From Corbicula japonica (taxonomy: Eukaryota > Mollusca > Bivalvia > Venerida > Cyrenidae): 64,000 bases of DNA. The notes beneath the pieces were generated by a model. The model saw only the letters and a program-made list of their open reading frames with translations. It did no database searches and was not told where the DNA came from. This document shows positions 50,201 through 62,307 of the stretch, in pieces (position 1 is the stretch's first letter; each line of letters opens with the position of its first letter). A program made the position numbers and the translations under genes. Where the stretch lies: contig JAZAYU010000035.1 in NCBI GenBank assembly GCA_038501625.1, positions 1 to 64,000 of the forward strand, read 5' to 3'.

Positions 50201-51237
50201 AACTGAAATTTAGATTCCAATTTTCTCATAACTATGTCTGTTTTGATCTGATGACGAACATCATTTCGAAATAAAATTGACAATATTTGCAATTCTAACA
50301 GTTTGCCTTCTTTTTCAATGGAAAAAATATTTCGGTTTTCAGTCGACTGTGTTATTAAAACACACATTTTGAACACAGATTAGTATCTACTACAGGCATG
50401 TCAGATTTATTGATGTGTAATTTCAAGATGTATTTCTTATCAATTCCAGCAGTTTATTATTGAGTAAATATCACTTTCGATATCAAAGTGGCATAGATCT
50501 GAAAATATGTTCGTTGTAAAGTAAAATTACAGGTTTAAGTTTCTTTTTTGGCAAATAACCGGCTATAAATTTTAAACACTGGTAAAATGTATCTATGAAC
50601 TTTAGACTATTAGTCTATAAGCAATCTTACAATCTTATAATCTTTTTTAATACATAATAACAGGATTAAAAAAATGAATAACAATTGTCATGACTGATAT
50701 AGAATTATAGTTTAAACACTTTCGCATGTTAAGAAGGTACATGGTGACAATATGAACACTATTTATTTATCGTACTTATTGGATATTATCTTTTGAAATT
50801 ACTAAGCACAAGGTCACACTCAATGCCGAAATCAGTGTGTTGTCCGTATATTGCATGTTTTATGGTTACCGGTGTGGTATACTTAAAGCGTTATGATCAA
50901 CTACACCCGAATTTGTATATTTTTAAGAACGGTTAGAGAGACATTTCTTAACAGTGCGAATTAAATTCAAATTGAATTTAACTGCAGCATTATGTAGTAC
51001 CAATAGTTGTTGATGATAGGGGAATTGGGACTGAGTGTCAATGTTTCAGTCTGCTCATTTTGGTAGAACTTCAGAACTTCGCGTGATACCGGTATATACC
51101 GGTAGATCGCCTGGTTAATAAACGTGCTTTGCATACAACATAGTCGAGCTGATGGGTTGGTTGGAGTTATTTTACCAAGACAACTTGTACTTGATGGTTG
51201 ATATGAGAACCTGCTGGGGCAAGTGTGAAGTTGGTGC
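47247..51237. other. Intronic, nothing recognised except small repeats and one CRE octamer
   Basis: TGACGTCA at 48784-48791. TACTAAACTAGAGACATCA is duplicated in tandem near 48184-48220. Two overlapping minus-strand frames (47496-47723 and 47630-47932) are lysine/leucine-rich and unrecognisable. Confidence 0.5.
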
Positions 51238-51455
51238 ACTAGAACCTGGTCTAAACCCCCAGTGGCAATTTGATTTGACACCAAGGCGGTAACCCTAATG
51301 GTTCTCTATTTCGTTAATTGTTTGTGGCGTCTTATTTGAATTTAAATACTTAAAACAAACTTCTTTCTTCTTCCTCCTCCTTTCTTCTCTTTCGCTGCAT
51401 GGGGAGGCTGTGTATCGTGAGTGTAGCGATTCCTGATAAGATTATTTTACTTTTT
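51238..51455 (+). repeat. SINE-like dispersed repeat, copy 1
   Basis: Shares AGAACCTGGT(C/T)TAAA and CCCAGTGGCAATTTGATTTG with 62080-62307, then GTTAATTGTTTGTGG, a pyrimidine-rich stretch, GGGAGGCTGT and ATTCCT...TATTT.AC.TTTTTAC. GGTCTAAACCC sits where a tRNA B-box would be. In intron 1. Confidence 0.65.
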
Positions 51456-54050
51456 TACTACTATCAGTAGTGCCAGTTCTCTTTTTTCTCGTTGTATTCC
51501 CCCTCTTATGGTGTAAGACCTAAAAAAAGTCTCTCCTATATAAGCTTTTTATAACAAATAAAATAAGATTTGACAGTATTATAGGAGTCGCATCGATACG
51601 CTAATGTCTCTCCATGGTTTTGTAAGAAGTTAACATCCTTAACCTACATTAAATATGGCATCATTTTATTCCCCAATACGATCAGTCCGTCCAGAAACAA
51701 AACATTCCAAGGCAGAATTACACTATCTGAATAAAACTTTGTTTGTATGTTTGTTCTTTTGATCAGGAGAATGTTACTATGTCACGATAGTTCCGAATGA
51801 TATATCTCATATTTTGCGCGTGCGCAGCGCTAATTCTTGATAATATCTAACATCAATGATATTCACGCAAATATTTTTACAATGATTGTCAAAAAAATAT
51901 TTGCCATTCCTATCTGACATTCGAAAATATTTGACTCCCGAATTTGGACATACACATTTCCATTTTTTTGTTTCAAAATTGCAAATCACCATTATACATA
52001 GTTACTGATTTGAATTACATTGCAATGCACAATCCTAGTTCAAGCTCCGATATCTAACACAATTATACAAAGTTACCATGCGGCATCCTAGTTTTCGCTG
52101 GAAGTTTTACAGTTTTTATAATTCCCCATTGATCTCGCAGATTGTATTACAATTTTTAATTGCAAGAAATTTTCAGCGAAATTTAATGATACAGTAACAG
52201 CTGAGTTGAACATACGTACCTGCATCAAAGTGTAAGAGTATATTCTGGAAATGTCTTTTTGTAACCTTTAAAATGTCTTCTGTCATTATGAATGACATTT
52301 TCAAACGTTTCGTTGTATAGCATTGTATGCCGGTACACCTATGATGTTTTAAGAAAAGTAGATACTATGATAAACCATTTTACAATTTAACTAAAACATG
52401 CAATACGCACGCATTGATTGATAGTCCCAGTAATTCCATAAACCCCTAACTATTTAAGGTGATCAGACAGGAGCTTATGAAAGGGCAATGCACTATTATA
52501 TTTTGACAAGAGGCATTTGTCTGAATCGAATTTTATTTCACTGTTGTCACTAATGGTACTCTCTATACGCCGATGGTAAGCAGGCGTAGTATTGTTTTGT
52601 ATACATTTGTATTTCGTCTGGGAATGGAATCTATTCTCGTCAAAAGTGACGGATTGAGGTTTGATTCGCCTTTCTATAGAAATGGAACAATTGGTCTTAA
52701 CTGATTTCGCGTTTAATCAACTATTTCTGATAATCTGATTGTATTTCAGCTTGATGCGTTCTGTCTGTCCCAATTTATTTGCAAAATTACAAACTATCGA
52801 ATTAGATCTGCGAACGAAAACTGCACCAACTTAACTCAACTTTCATTTAGAACAGCTTCCACCATGCTCTGCATTGATTCCCTTAAGTATTAACCATAGA
52901 ATAACAGAAAGGTATGTCTCACACATTAACGGAGTTAGTTATTTGACTTGTCGGGTGATGGATACCTGGGTGCTTGAGTACCTGAATCACGTTCTTGTTA
53001 AGTACTATTAGTTAAGTGTTGCAAATATGTGAAGAGCTTTTCCTGGCGTAATAGAAACAAATTCAGGAACATGATTTTGATTGAAAGTCAGTTAGAAAAT
53101 GAAGAAGACTCGATTGAACAGGTACATGTATTCGGAGTGTATACTGTACACGTACCCTGCTATGAGTTAAGGCAAACATTAAATAGAAATCACGTCTTTA
53201 TTTTCCTAGATTGGGCAATCCACAGTTATAACGCACCAATACGTTCTCTTAACATTTTCCGTATCTGACACGAAATTGATACATACACGACATTTAGGAG
53301 GAACATGTTCTTCGAATACATATCGATAGCCAATATATCTGCTCTTTGCTGAAGTAATAAACCATATCTTAATCATGGAAACTTGACGTTTATCCTATAT
53401 AAGCAATTTGATAACATCCGCGTGTGCAAATAGACCTAAGAAGACTTTATAGCTGGTCGATTTGACATTGTTAGAGAAACAGATATGAAAAGCAAATCTT
53501 TATATAAAACATTCTGTTGCAGTACACAATGTATTTGTTATAGAGCTAAAGGTGGCACAATTGTTTCGTAAATATTACGATTTATACAATCCTTCTTTCG
53601 TGTTATATTCTGAAGAAAAAATATATGATTGCCAATTAATTGATTTCTACCCAGCTGTTCGGGTTCATAAAGATAAAAAGAACATCAAAGCAAAATAATT
53701 ATGAAATAACGTCTTCAAGTATGAGAAGTTATTTAACCTTCGATACTGCCATGACCAAATTTTTGCAATTTTTATTTATTAGTTTCGATGTATCGTCGAT
53801 CCAATGTCAATTTACATATAAGATATGGATCAGCTTATTGTTTGCCGAGACGTTAGGATATACTTACGCGTTTGTTAATAAGTAATGTGCATGCAAGATT
53901 CGTCAATTGCAACATGTACCTATATCCGGTGACATTCTTTGTAATTGTTACCTATTTTGTCACTCTAGAAATATTGCAAATAAATGGACTTTGAAAACCC
54001 GATCGATTAAAATGAAACGTAATAATTTAAACGCCTCGGACACCACGAAA

Positions 54051-54053
<3 letters not shown>
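51456..54053. other. Intronic, nothing recognised
   Basis: A plus-strand frame at 53029-53268 has a possible donor (CAG|GTACAT) at ~53120 but no protein similarity that I can name. Confidence 0.45.
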
Positions 54054-54087
<34 letters not shown>

Positions 54088-54091
54088 CCTC

Positions 54092-54180
<89 letters not shown>
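54054..54180. repeat. TGTC then CT microsatellite
   Basis: (TGTC)n to ~54083, a mixed stretch, then about 40 CT units from ~54100. It is intronic and forms a long polypyrimidine tract on the sense strand. The frame running through it as serine/leucine is an artefact. Confidence 0.97.
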
Positions 54181-54184
<4 letters not shown>

Positions 54185-55504
54185 TATTGTATTATGATTT
54201 GATATTAAATTGCTGATAGTTTACAAATTACAGAGATTCTGAATTTGCATTAACAACTTGACATTAAACAAAGTGATCGGCATCATTCTGCGTTTGAATA
54301 ATTGTCGGATCGATTCCATCAGACAAATGCACTTGTCTTTGCAGTTTATAAAATATGTAGCTTTACAAATAGATGAATTAGTTTCTTTGAAGAATAAGTA
54401 CGGCAGGTGGCAGATTGCGTTGTTTAATATCTACCTGAATGCAGTTTTAAGCTCTTCGTTGCAATAATCATTATAAACTGAAGTAGAGTGCAGTCATAAT
54501 TCATTTTTAGAGCATTTTAGAGCAAAATGTTTTGTTAGACATGGTGAAAAACAATAACAAAATGATAAAACAATAAAAGACAGCTAAGAATCCGGATAAA
54601 ATTATATTTAATTCGCTATTCACTTTCGGACAAAAATGTTTCATGTAAATGAATCTTCTGCATCTGTTATTTCTAATATTAAATGAAAATAATAAATGAG
54701 ACACACAAAGAAAAAGTTAAAATTTTAAATTGTAAGTTTAAAAGAGAAATCCTTCTATGTTTAAGGAAGACGAATTATTTAACTTTTATAATTATATAAT
54801 TATTTACGTCGAAAATACATGTTATGTATCATACTAGCTGCGTGTGAGCTTTAGCTGGGAGTAAAGGATAACATAAATTGAAAAAAAAAACGATGTCGTG
54901 AGCTAAAACACTTGGCATTCATGTCTGACGTTTAGTTGAAATCTGTGTTTAACCGTTGGAATTGCACAATAATATCTCAGTTTTGTATCTCTGATGCTAT
55001 TCTGAATATAACGATTATTGTTAACCTTCTAGCATCCTTTAATGGCAGTAGGTTTTTTTTTTATTTATACAAATTCTATTACTTATTTTGTAAATGCCAG
55101 ACACTTGTGTCAATATTTTTGTTTATACGGTGTTTTGTCTTGTTTTGTAATTGTCTTGTTTTGTAAATGCAAGACATGTGGTGCAATAACAACAATTGTG
55201 GAATGTTGTGTGTTTAGCATGCACATTTCATACTTCCTTGCTGATTTTCTTGATTGAAATCCCCTGCTTTGACTATAGGACGAGAACCTGTTTCCCATCA
55301 ATCAATATAAATCAAGCATAGCTTATAATGCCGATTGCATTTCATTTAATAAACAGCGCTTAGTTTTTATTTGACCGAATAGCAATGTTAAACCACGTGA
55401 GAGAGACTCAGTTAAACATCGAAAAAAAATCTAAATTTTATTCTATGATTTTGTATTACAAATTCAGTGAACATCGGGATGAAGATTACATGACATAAAC
55501 TGCA

Positions 55505-55652
55505 GGGCTGAAGGTTATAAAACTGAGCACGGAAACCAGTCTCAAATCTCAAGCATCTGATTGGCTGAAATGGCGACCAGTCGCCATTTCAGCCAATCAG
55601 ATACTTGAGATTTGAGACTGGTTTCCAAGCTCAGTTTTATAACCTTGGGCAC
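55505..55652. mobile_element. CCAAT-palindrome MITE, copy 13 (in intron 1)
   Basis: Opposite end order to copy 11: begins GGGCTGAAGGTTATAAAAC and ends TTTTATAACCTTGGGCAC. The arms are almost perfectly complementary. Lies 105 bases before copy 14 and ~0.8 kb before the second coding exon. Confidence 0.94.
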
Positions 55653-55756
55653 AGGCGATTTTCACATACCCCATGACAAGCAGTTCTCGACGATGCTTAA
55701 TTCTCAATAAGAAACGATCAGTCCTTAAGGCAAGTTTAAAATATATAAATAAACCA

Positions 55757-55904
55757 GGGCCCAAGATCACAAAAGTAAGTTTTGAGATCAGTCTCAAATC
55801 TCAAGGATCTGATTGGCTGAAATGGCGACTTGTCGCCATTTCAGCCAATCAGATGCTTGAGATTTGAGACTGATCTCCAGATTTAGTTTTGTGATCTTGG
55901 GCAC
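55757..55904. mobile_element. CCAAT-palindrome MITE, copy 14 (GATCAT subfamily, in intron 1)
   Basis: Begins GGGCCCAAGATCACAAAAG and ends TTTTGTGATCTTGGGCA. The centre is the same as in copy 13, but the outer arms are of the second subfamily. It shows that the inner palindrome is the shared, better conserved part. Confidence 0.94.
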
Positions 55905-56469
55905 TGGCCAACAACAATAAAGACCCCGGGTTTCGATTGCAAACGATATTTAAATCCTGAAACAGTGTGTTTATAAAAAGAGCAGGGCAAAGCAAAGTTA
56001 TTAGGCAATGAACAGAAAGATTTTCTGTGACCAACTTAGCCAACTTAGTTATTGAATTCATCCTTTTTGACTTACATTTCTAAAATCGGATTGAATACTT
56101 AAAGTTTAACACAAGCATTAACTAAAGTACCTGAACATGTACAGAGTAACTAAGCTCAATTAAACATGTAATGACATTACTTCTTAAAACTAACATGTTG
56201 CCCGGTGTTCGATTTTTACTTTCAGTAAAAGGCTGTTTTTCTCCTCTCATCAGTACGGAATGTCTTTTGCCGCATTATTATATCAAATTAGTTAGAACTT
56301 AAACACAACAGATGGGTAAAAGGAATACGTGAAAGAAACTTACCCTGTTGCCCATAGCACTTACAACACGATTAAAATATAGAACCGTACATTGTGTCTA
56401 TTGCTATTCAAACTAAAAGATTGGCGAATGTTGTGATTTTGAATATGTAATTTTTAAATATATTTTCAG

Positions 56470-56625
56470 CTGGACTGTTTGAACCCGAGTTCGAGGCACA
56501 AGAGCTGGCGTTCAAAGCGGCAATAGAGAAGGTGAACCTGCGCCAGATGGTTGGCTCAAGCCGGATGATCGTTCATCATGTTGTACATACTGTAGCCCAC
56601 GACAGCTTCGAAGCTAACAGAGAAG
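56470..56625 (+). CDS. Kainate-type glutamate receptor, second coding exon (start of amino-terminal domain)
   Basis: This exon encodes the first beta strand and helix of the extracellular amino-terminal domain, which directs subunit assembly in ionotropic glutamate receptors. Seen: a pyrimidine-rich acceptor (TATTTTCAG) ends at 56469, then 156 bases open in the phase-1 frame, then a donor GTATGA at 56626. With the last base of the first exon the reading is A-GLFEPEFEAQELAFKAAIE..., and it ends HDSFEANRE plus one base. Known of the family: vertebrate kainate subunits have GGIF, then an acidic stretch, then EELAFRFA, and a DSFEA motif about 40 residues later. Both landmarks and their spacing are present. 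AMPA and delta subunits lack this combination. As I recall, vertebrate GRIK genes also have a phase-1 intron just after this motif, so the junction may be conserved. Base composition is clearly GC-richer than the flanks. The next exon is not in the window. Which kainate paralogue this is cannot be told. Confidence 0.87.
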
Positions 56626-57698
56626 GTATGAGTCTTTGTTTATATATTATTCGAGTAGTATCTTTCTAAGGTTGTGGTTTGGCGATAAAAATGCTTATAT
56701 TATTTGTGATTGACATGTGTTCTATTTTTGTTTGGAAACGCTACTTGTGCTATGTATAGTTTATATAATTTTGTGCCCCTTATGGCTGTACGTATGATTT
56801 TCTAGGAAGTAGCTGGGTGATTGGGGATGGAAAACGACCCTTTAAAGAATATGTCATGAATCAATTCCTCAAATGTTAAGGCACTTTGACAAGAATGTAA
56901 GGCACTTTAAAAAGACAGGAGTTTTACTAATTCACTTCTATGTTCTTAACACTTACATTTTAAGTATTATTATATGGCTTGCTTTTAATTATGAAACAGT
57001 GTCTACTTAGACTATCTCCAAGTGTTCCATTTAAATTCAAGTACGGAAGTATCCGATCAATTTCACAATTTTTCGAATTTTACGTGCGCCGCGGTTGCGT
57101 AGTCTAGGTCTATATATTGTTATTTTGTCTTTAAGAAATGTATATGTCGTACTCAATAGGCAAATAATACTTGTATATAAGTGTGTCGATAAAAGGCATG
57201 CTATTTACTAAAAATCTCTTTTAGGCTATACTTGCCGTCTAATGCCTTTAAAATATCAACAAATGGGGACTATTTATTGTCAGCCATTTCTGAGTAGGAA
57301 CATCCGGTGATGTTTTTATATAGTTCATTAGCCCTACTTTGAAATGGCTTGTGGCAGAAAATATTCCCCATTTGTTTCTTGTTATATTTTGATATCAACT
57401 GTTAACTCATCATAAATGTAGTTTAAAAGGTTTACAGTCAGATTGACATGATTTTAAGCATGCAATTAAAGCATCATTAACGTTACCTTTGTACATGTAT
57501 AATTAATGTGCACAGCTTCAGTAGATTGCCGCCTTCTTTCTAGAATTCATTGTGTGAATTAACTGTTTGGTACTTGAGGTTGTTGATGAACTAGCCAGTG
57601 GTCAACTCTAGTTTTATTCAAACTGACTGGATTTTCTGAAGAGCAAGTTTCAGGCCACAACATTGCCTGGCACCCAGTTAGATGGTTCTTTTTTATTA

Positions 57699-60206
57699 GC
57701 TCACCTGTCGCATAGCGACAGGGTGAGCTTTTGTGAGGGGCCTTCGTCCGTCGTCCGTCGTCCGTCCGTCCGTCCGTTCTCAATTGTTGTCCGCACTCTA
57801 GCGGTTGTAATTTTGGTCCAATCTTCTTCAAACTTGGTCAGAATGTTTATCTCAATGATATCTAGATCAAGTTCGTAACTGGGTCATGTGACCCTAAAAA
57901 CTAGGTCACTAGGTCAAATTATAGAAAAAGCTTGTCCGCACTCTAGCGGTCGTAATTTTGGTGCGATCTTCTTTAAACTTGGTCAGAATGTTTATCTCAA
58001 TGATATCTAGGTCAAGATCGACACTGAACATGTGACCTTGAAATCTAGGTCACTAGGTCAAATTAAAGAAAAAGCTTGTCCGCACCCTAGTGGTCGTAAT
58101 TTTGGTGTGATCTTCTTTAAACTTGGTCAGAATGTTTATCTCGATGTTATCTAGGTCAAGTTCGAAATTGGGTCATGTTACCTTGGAATATAGGTCACTA
58201 GGTCAAATTATAGAAAAAAGCTTTCCGTACTCTAGCGGTCGTAATTTTGGTGTGATCTTCTTTAAACATGGTCAGAATGTTTATCTCAATGATATCTAGG
58301 TCAAGTTCGAAACTGGGTCATGTGACCTTGAAATCTAGATCACTAGGTCAAATTATAGAAAAAGCTTGTATGCACTCTAGCAGTCTTAATTTTGGTGCAA
58401 TCTTCTTTTAACTTGGTAAGAATGTTTATCTCAGTGATATCTAGATCAAGTTCGAAACTGGGTCATGTGGCCCTTAAAACAAGTTCACTATGTCAAATCA
58501 AAGAAAAAGCTTGTCTGCACCCTAGGGGTCTTAATTTTAATTGGATCTTGTTCAAACTTTGTCAGAATGTTTATCTCAATGATATCTAGGTCAAGTTCGA
58601 AACTGGGTCATGTTACCTTGAAATCTAGGTCACGATGTCAAATTATAGAAAAAGCTTGTCTGCACTCTAGCGGTCTTAATTTTGGCGTGATCTTCTTCAA
58701 ATTGGTCAGAATGTTTATCTCAATGATATCTAGGTCAACTTCGAAACTGGGTCATGTGAACGTGAAATCTAGGTCACTAGGTCAAATTATAGAAAAAGCT
58801 TATCTGCACTCTAGCAGTCTTAATTTTGGTGCGATCTTCTTTAAACTTGGTCAGAATGTTTATCTCAATGATATCTAGGTCAAGTTCGAAACTGGGTTAT
58901 GTGACCTTGAAATCTAGGTTACTAGGTCAAATTATAGAAAAAGCTTGTCTGCACTCTAACAGTCTTAATTTTGGTGCAATCTTCTTCAAACTTGGTCAGA
59001 ATGTTTATCTCAGTGATATCTAGATCAAGTTTGAAACTGGGTCATGTGACCCTTAAAACTAGGTCAGGTCAAATTAAAGAAAATACTTGTCTGCACACTA
59101 GAGTCTTAATTTTGGTGGGATCTTCTTCAAACTTGGTCAGAATGTTTATCTCAATGACATTTAGGTCAAGATTGAAACTGGGTCATGTGACCTGGAAATC
59201 AAGGTCACTAGGTCAAAGTATAGAAAAAGCTTATCCGCACTCTAGTGGTCTTAATTTTAGTGGGATCTTCTTTCAACTTGGCCAGAATGTTTATCTCAAT
59301 GACATCTACTTCAATTTCGAAACTGGGTCATGTGACCTTGAAATCTAGGTCACTAGATCAAATTATAGAAAAAGCTTGTCTGCAATCTAGCAGTCTTAAT
59401 TATGGTGCAATCTTCTTTAAACTTGATCAGAATGTTTATCTCAATTATATCTAGATCAAGTTCATAACTAGGTCATGTGACCCTAAAATCTAGGTCACTA
59501 GGTCAAATTAAAGAAAAAGCTTTCCGCACTCTAGCGGTTGTAATTTTCGCGCGATCTATTTTAACTTGGTCAGAATGTTTATCTCGCTGATATCTAGGTC
59601 AAGTGGAAAACTGGGTCATGTTACCTTGAAATCTAGGTCACTAGGTCAAATTATAGAAAAAGCTTGTCTGCACTCTAGCGGTCGTAATTTTGGTGCGATC
59701 TTCTTTAAACTTGGTCAGAATGTTTATCTCAATGATATCTAGGTCAAGTTCGAAACTGGGTCATGTGACCTTGAAATATAGGTCACTAGGTCAAATTATA
59801 GAAAATGCTTGTCTGCACTCTAGCAGTCTTAATTTTGGTGCAATCTTCTTTAAACTTGGTCAGAATGTTTATCTCAATGATATTTAGGTCAAGTTCGAAA
59901 CTGGGTCATTTTACCTTGAAATCTAGGTCACTTGGTCCAATTATAGAAAAGCTTGTCCTCACTCTAGCGGTCTTAATTTTGGTCTGATCTTCTTCAAACT
60001 TGGTCAAAATGTTTATCCATAGATTCCATAATGGGTTCCATTGTTATGGCCCTTGAAAGAGCCAGAGTAAGCTATTTTGACCTTTTCACAATAGCAGCTT
60101 TATTTTTTGACTTGATTTACCATACTTGCACAAAACTCTTGCAAGCATTGAGCAGTTGTTGACAGGTGAGCGACCCAGGGTCCTATGGACCCTCTTGTTT
60201 CAATTT
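57699..60206. mobile_element. Tandem-array mobile element with hairpin ends (pearl/HINE-like)
   Basis: Begins AGCTCACCTGTCGCATAGCG, which folds into a hairpin with GACAGGGTGAGCT, followed by a CCGTCCGT-type short repeat (57747-57778). A core of about 16 monomers of ~147 bp follows, each with CTCTAGCGGTCGTAATTTTG, GGTCAGAATGTTTATCTC and GGTCACTAGGTCAAATTA. It ends with CAGGTGAGCGACCC, a short stem AGGGTCC-TAT-GGACCCT and CTTGTT. GCTCACCTG and CAGGTGAGC are inverted ends. This layout recalls bivalve pearl/Helitron-derived non-autonomous elements. The many small frames (for example LVRMFISMISRSSSKLGHV repeats) are translations of the monomer, not genes. Confidence 0.85.
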
Positions 60207-61438
60207 GTTATCGAAAGTTGTTACTCATTCAATTTGTGTATATTTTTGTTTTGTTCTTATCTTTGGCGAGCAAATACAAATGTAATAACAAATCTTAGAG
60301 ATGATAAGGGAAATCATAAATATCAAAAAAGTTCACGTGAGAGTTACTTTCCTTAATATTGGTAACGTTTTACAGAAACTATCCATTCTAATAAAAACAC
60401 AGTCTAATATACCTTATCAGATCATCGAATATATGCCATAAGATGTATGAATGCAGGGACCGTTCTTTGTGGTTACTCTTGACTTTTTTCCAGGTCAAGG
60501 TCGAAGAGTGTGAAAATTGATTTTGGAAAGTCGGAGTGTTTGAAGATTAATTATGTATATTAGGTCTATTTGTGAAGTTCAGAGTGTGAAATGGTTGATT
60601 GTGCTTTGGCCTCTGCTTGAGAAGATCGTGTGTGGAAAGGTTTATTGAATGCGATGGAATGACAAGGTCAAAGAATTTGTGAAAGTTAATTGTGTTCTAT
60701 ATCCACAAGATTTTTAAACATCTTGTGTTGCATTGTTGAATATTATTGTTCCAGTCAAGTATGTATTTGAGGGGTATATTACGCGGAGATCAAGATATAT
60801 TTTACTAATCTTCTATAGAACTGTTCAGCATGACTTCCGTCCAAAGACGTAGAAATATTATTATTATCATATGAAAATCAAAATAAACTATAACGGATTC
60901 TAAAAACAAACACCGTATGAAAATGATGTATGTTTTTGTAATCATCTCCTTCGTTGGAAACCGTATTCATTTATTTTCGCTGAGATCGTGCGCGCAACAC
61001 ATTACAAAAAGAACCAATCGTCATTTACTTTAAAACAACTTTATTTGTTATCTATTACAATTCATTTGACATCGAACAAGGAACCTGCGGATAACAGCGA
61101 GAATAATATTCGACTTGCATTACAATTCGGATGACTGAAAAATGGCTGCTCCTGTCTGATCTACTGTTCCTTTAAAGACCCTCCATATCGTGGTGGTACA
61201 CGTTAACGACGCCAACACGCCAATATACCTTAATGTCGAATACTGTAAAATGTTCAAAAATCGTGGCCTTATCGCAGGGTACTAATGTTGTTGTTTTTTT
61301 CGTTGGCAGATCGATCCAAAATATAAAGCTGGTAGTAATAAGGAATCGAACTTGAACGTAGTTTGGGTAATTGAGATCCACGAGTTTAAGTACTCACAAA
61401 ATGGTGTCTTATGGAAAATTACGAAATTTTATGCCCAG

Positions 61439-61585
61439 TGCCCAAGGTTATAAAACTGAGCATGGAAACCAGTCTCAAATCTCAGGCATCTGATTGGCTG
61501 AAATGGCGACCAGTCGCCATTTCAGCCAATCAGATGCATGAGATTTGAGACTGGTTTCCTTGCTCAGCTTTATAACCTTCAGCCC
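61439..61585. mobile_element. CCAAT-palindrome MITE, copy 15 (in intron 2)
   Basis: Runs from TGCCCAAGGTTATAAAAC to CTTTATAACCTTCAGCCC, with both CCAAT boxes and the GGCGACCAGTCGCC centre intact. Confidence 0.94.
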
Positions 61586-62079
61586 AGGAATATAAGTTCA
61601 TCCACAGTAATTATTATCTTTTCACAAACTGTTGCTCAACTAAGCAATTTCTCCGCAAATGTCGTGAAAGATACAAGCAAATAAAACAAATTGGTATAAA
61701 GGAACGTTGGAACGTCGATTCAGTTGCATGTTTGATATCGTTTAAGCCGGTACTGGCGCCAAGTTTGATCAATCAAATCTCAATAAACCATACCATTATA
61801 ATTACACAAGACCAGTAATACTTGGCAAATACTGCACGCGTTTTTATAAAGTGTGGTTTTATTAAATATTGCTGACTGCGTTGTCTTTACCAATATATTG
61901 CAATATGTATTTAATCGTAATCATAAGGAAACGAAACAACATCCTATTGAAAGCAAAAATATGCATTAAGTGGTGCCCTATATTTTTGAAAAGGCAAATG
62001 TAGTCAATTGGTACGGGTGAAGAAGGGTTGGAGAAAATTAGTGAGAGAAAGAGAGGTTCATCCTACACTTATGACAGCA

Positions 62080-62307
62080 CCCTAGAACCTGGTTTAAATC
62101 CCCAGTGGCAATTTGATTTGCCACTGACCGTTCCAAGGCTGTAACCTCTCCGGTTTTCATTTTTGTTAATTGTTTGTGGTTTCTTTTCTTAAACTGATCA
62201 TTTTATTTACCATGCTCTCTCCCTCTCTCTTCTTCTTGACTGTGTTTTGGGAGGCTGTTTTTTTCTGAATGTGTCAATTCCTAATATGCTTATTTCACCT
62301 TTTTACA
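62080..62307 (+). repeat. SINE-like dispersed repeat, copy 2
   Basis: The partner of 51238-51455, same order and orientation. Its GGTTTAAATCC is close to the pol III B-box consensus. No clear A-box or poly-A tail is seen, so the SINE label is tentative. Confidence 0.65.

Larger units (their letters stand above)
36596..56469 (+). other. Intron 1 of the kainate-receptor-like gene (~19.9 kb)
   Basis: The intron is bounded by GTAAGT at 36596 and TTTTCAG at 56469, and is phase 1. It contains four copies of the CCAAT palindrome (41161, 47101, 55505, 55757), paired palindromic elements at 39461-39873, a tRNA-like relic near 45341, a SINE-like repeat at 51238, several minisatellites and a CT microsatellite. 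Long first introns are usual in neuronal receptor genes and often hold enhancers. No conserved element can be recognised by eye. No alternative first exon was identified. Confidence 0.75.

Noticed and set aside
53907..54197. Frame ending in a long serine-leucine run
   Set aside because: The run is a CT microsatellite; nothing coding-like precedes it.
58392..59987. Many frames of 60-137 codons with LVRMFISMISRSSSKLGHV repeats
   Set aside because: They translate the ~147-bp monomers of a tandem-array element and break at each indel between monomers.
61150..61400. Possible next receptor exon in a GC-richer patch of intron 2
   Set aside because: No frame there gives the expected post-DSFEA residues and no acceptor/donor pair fits phase 1.
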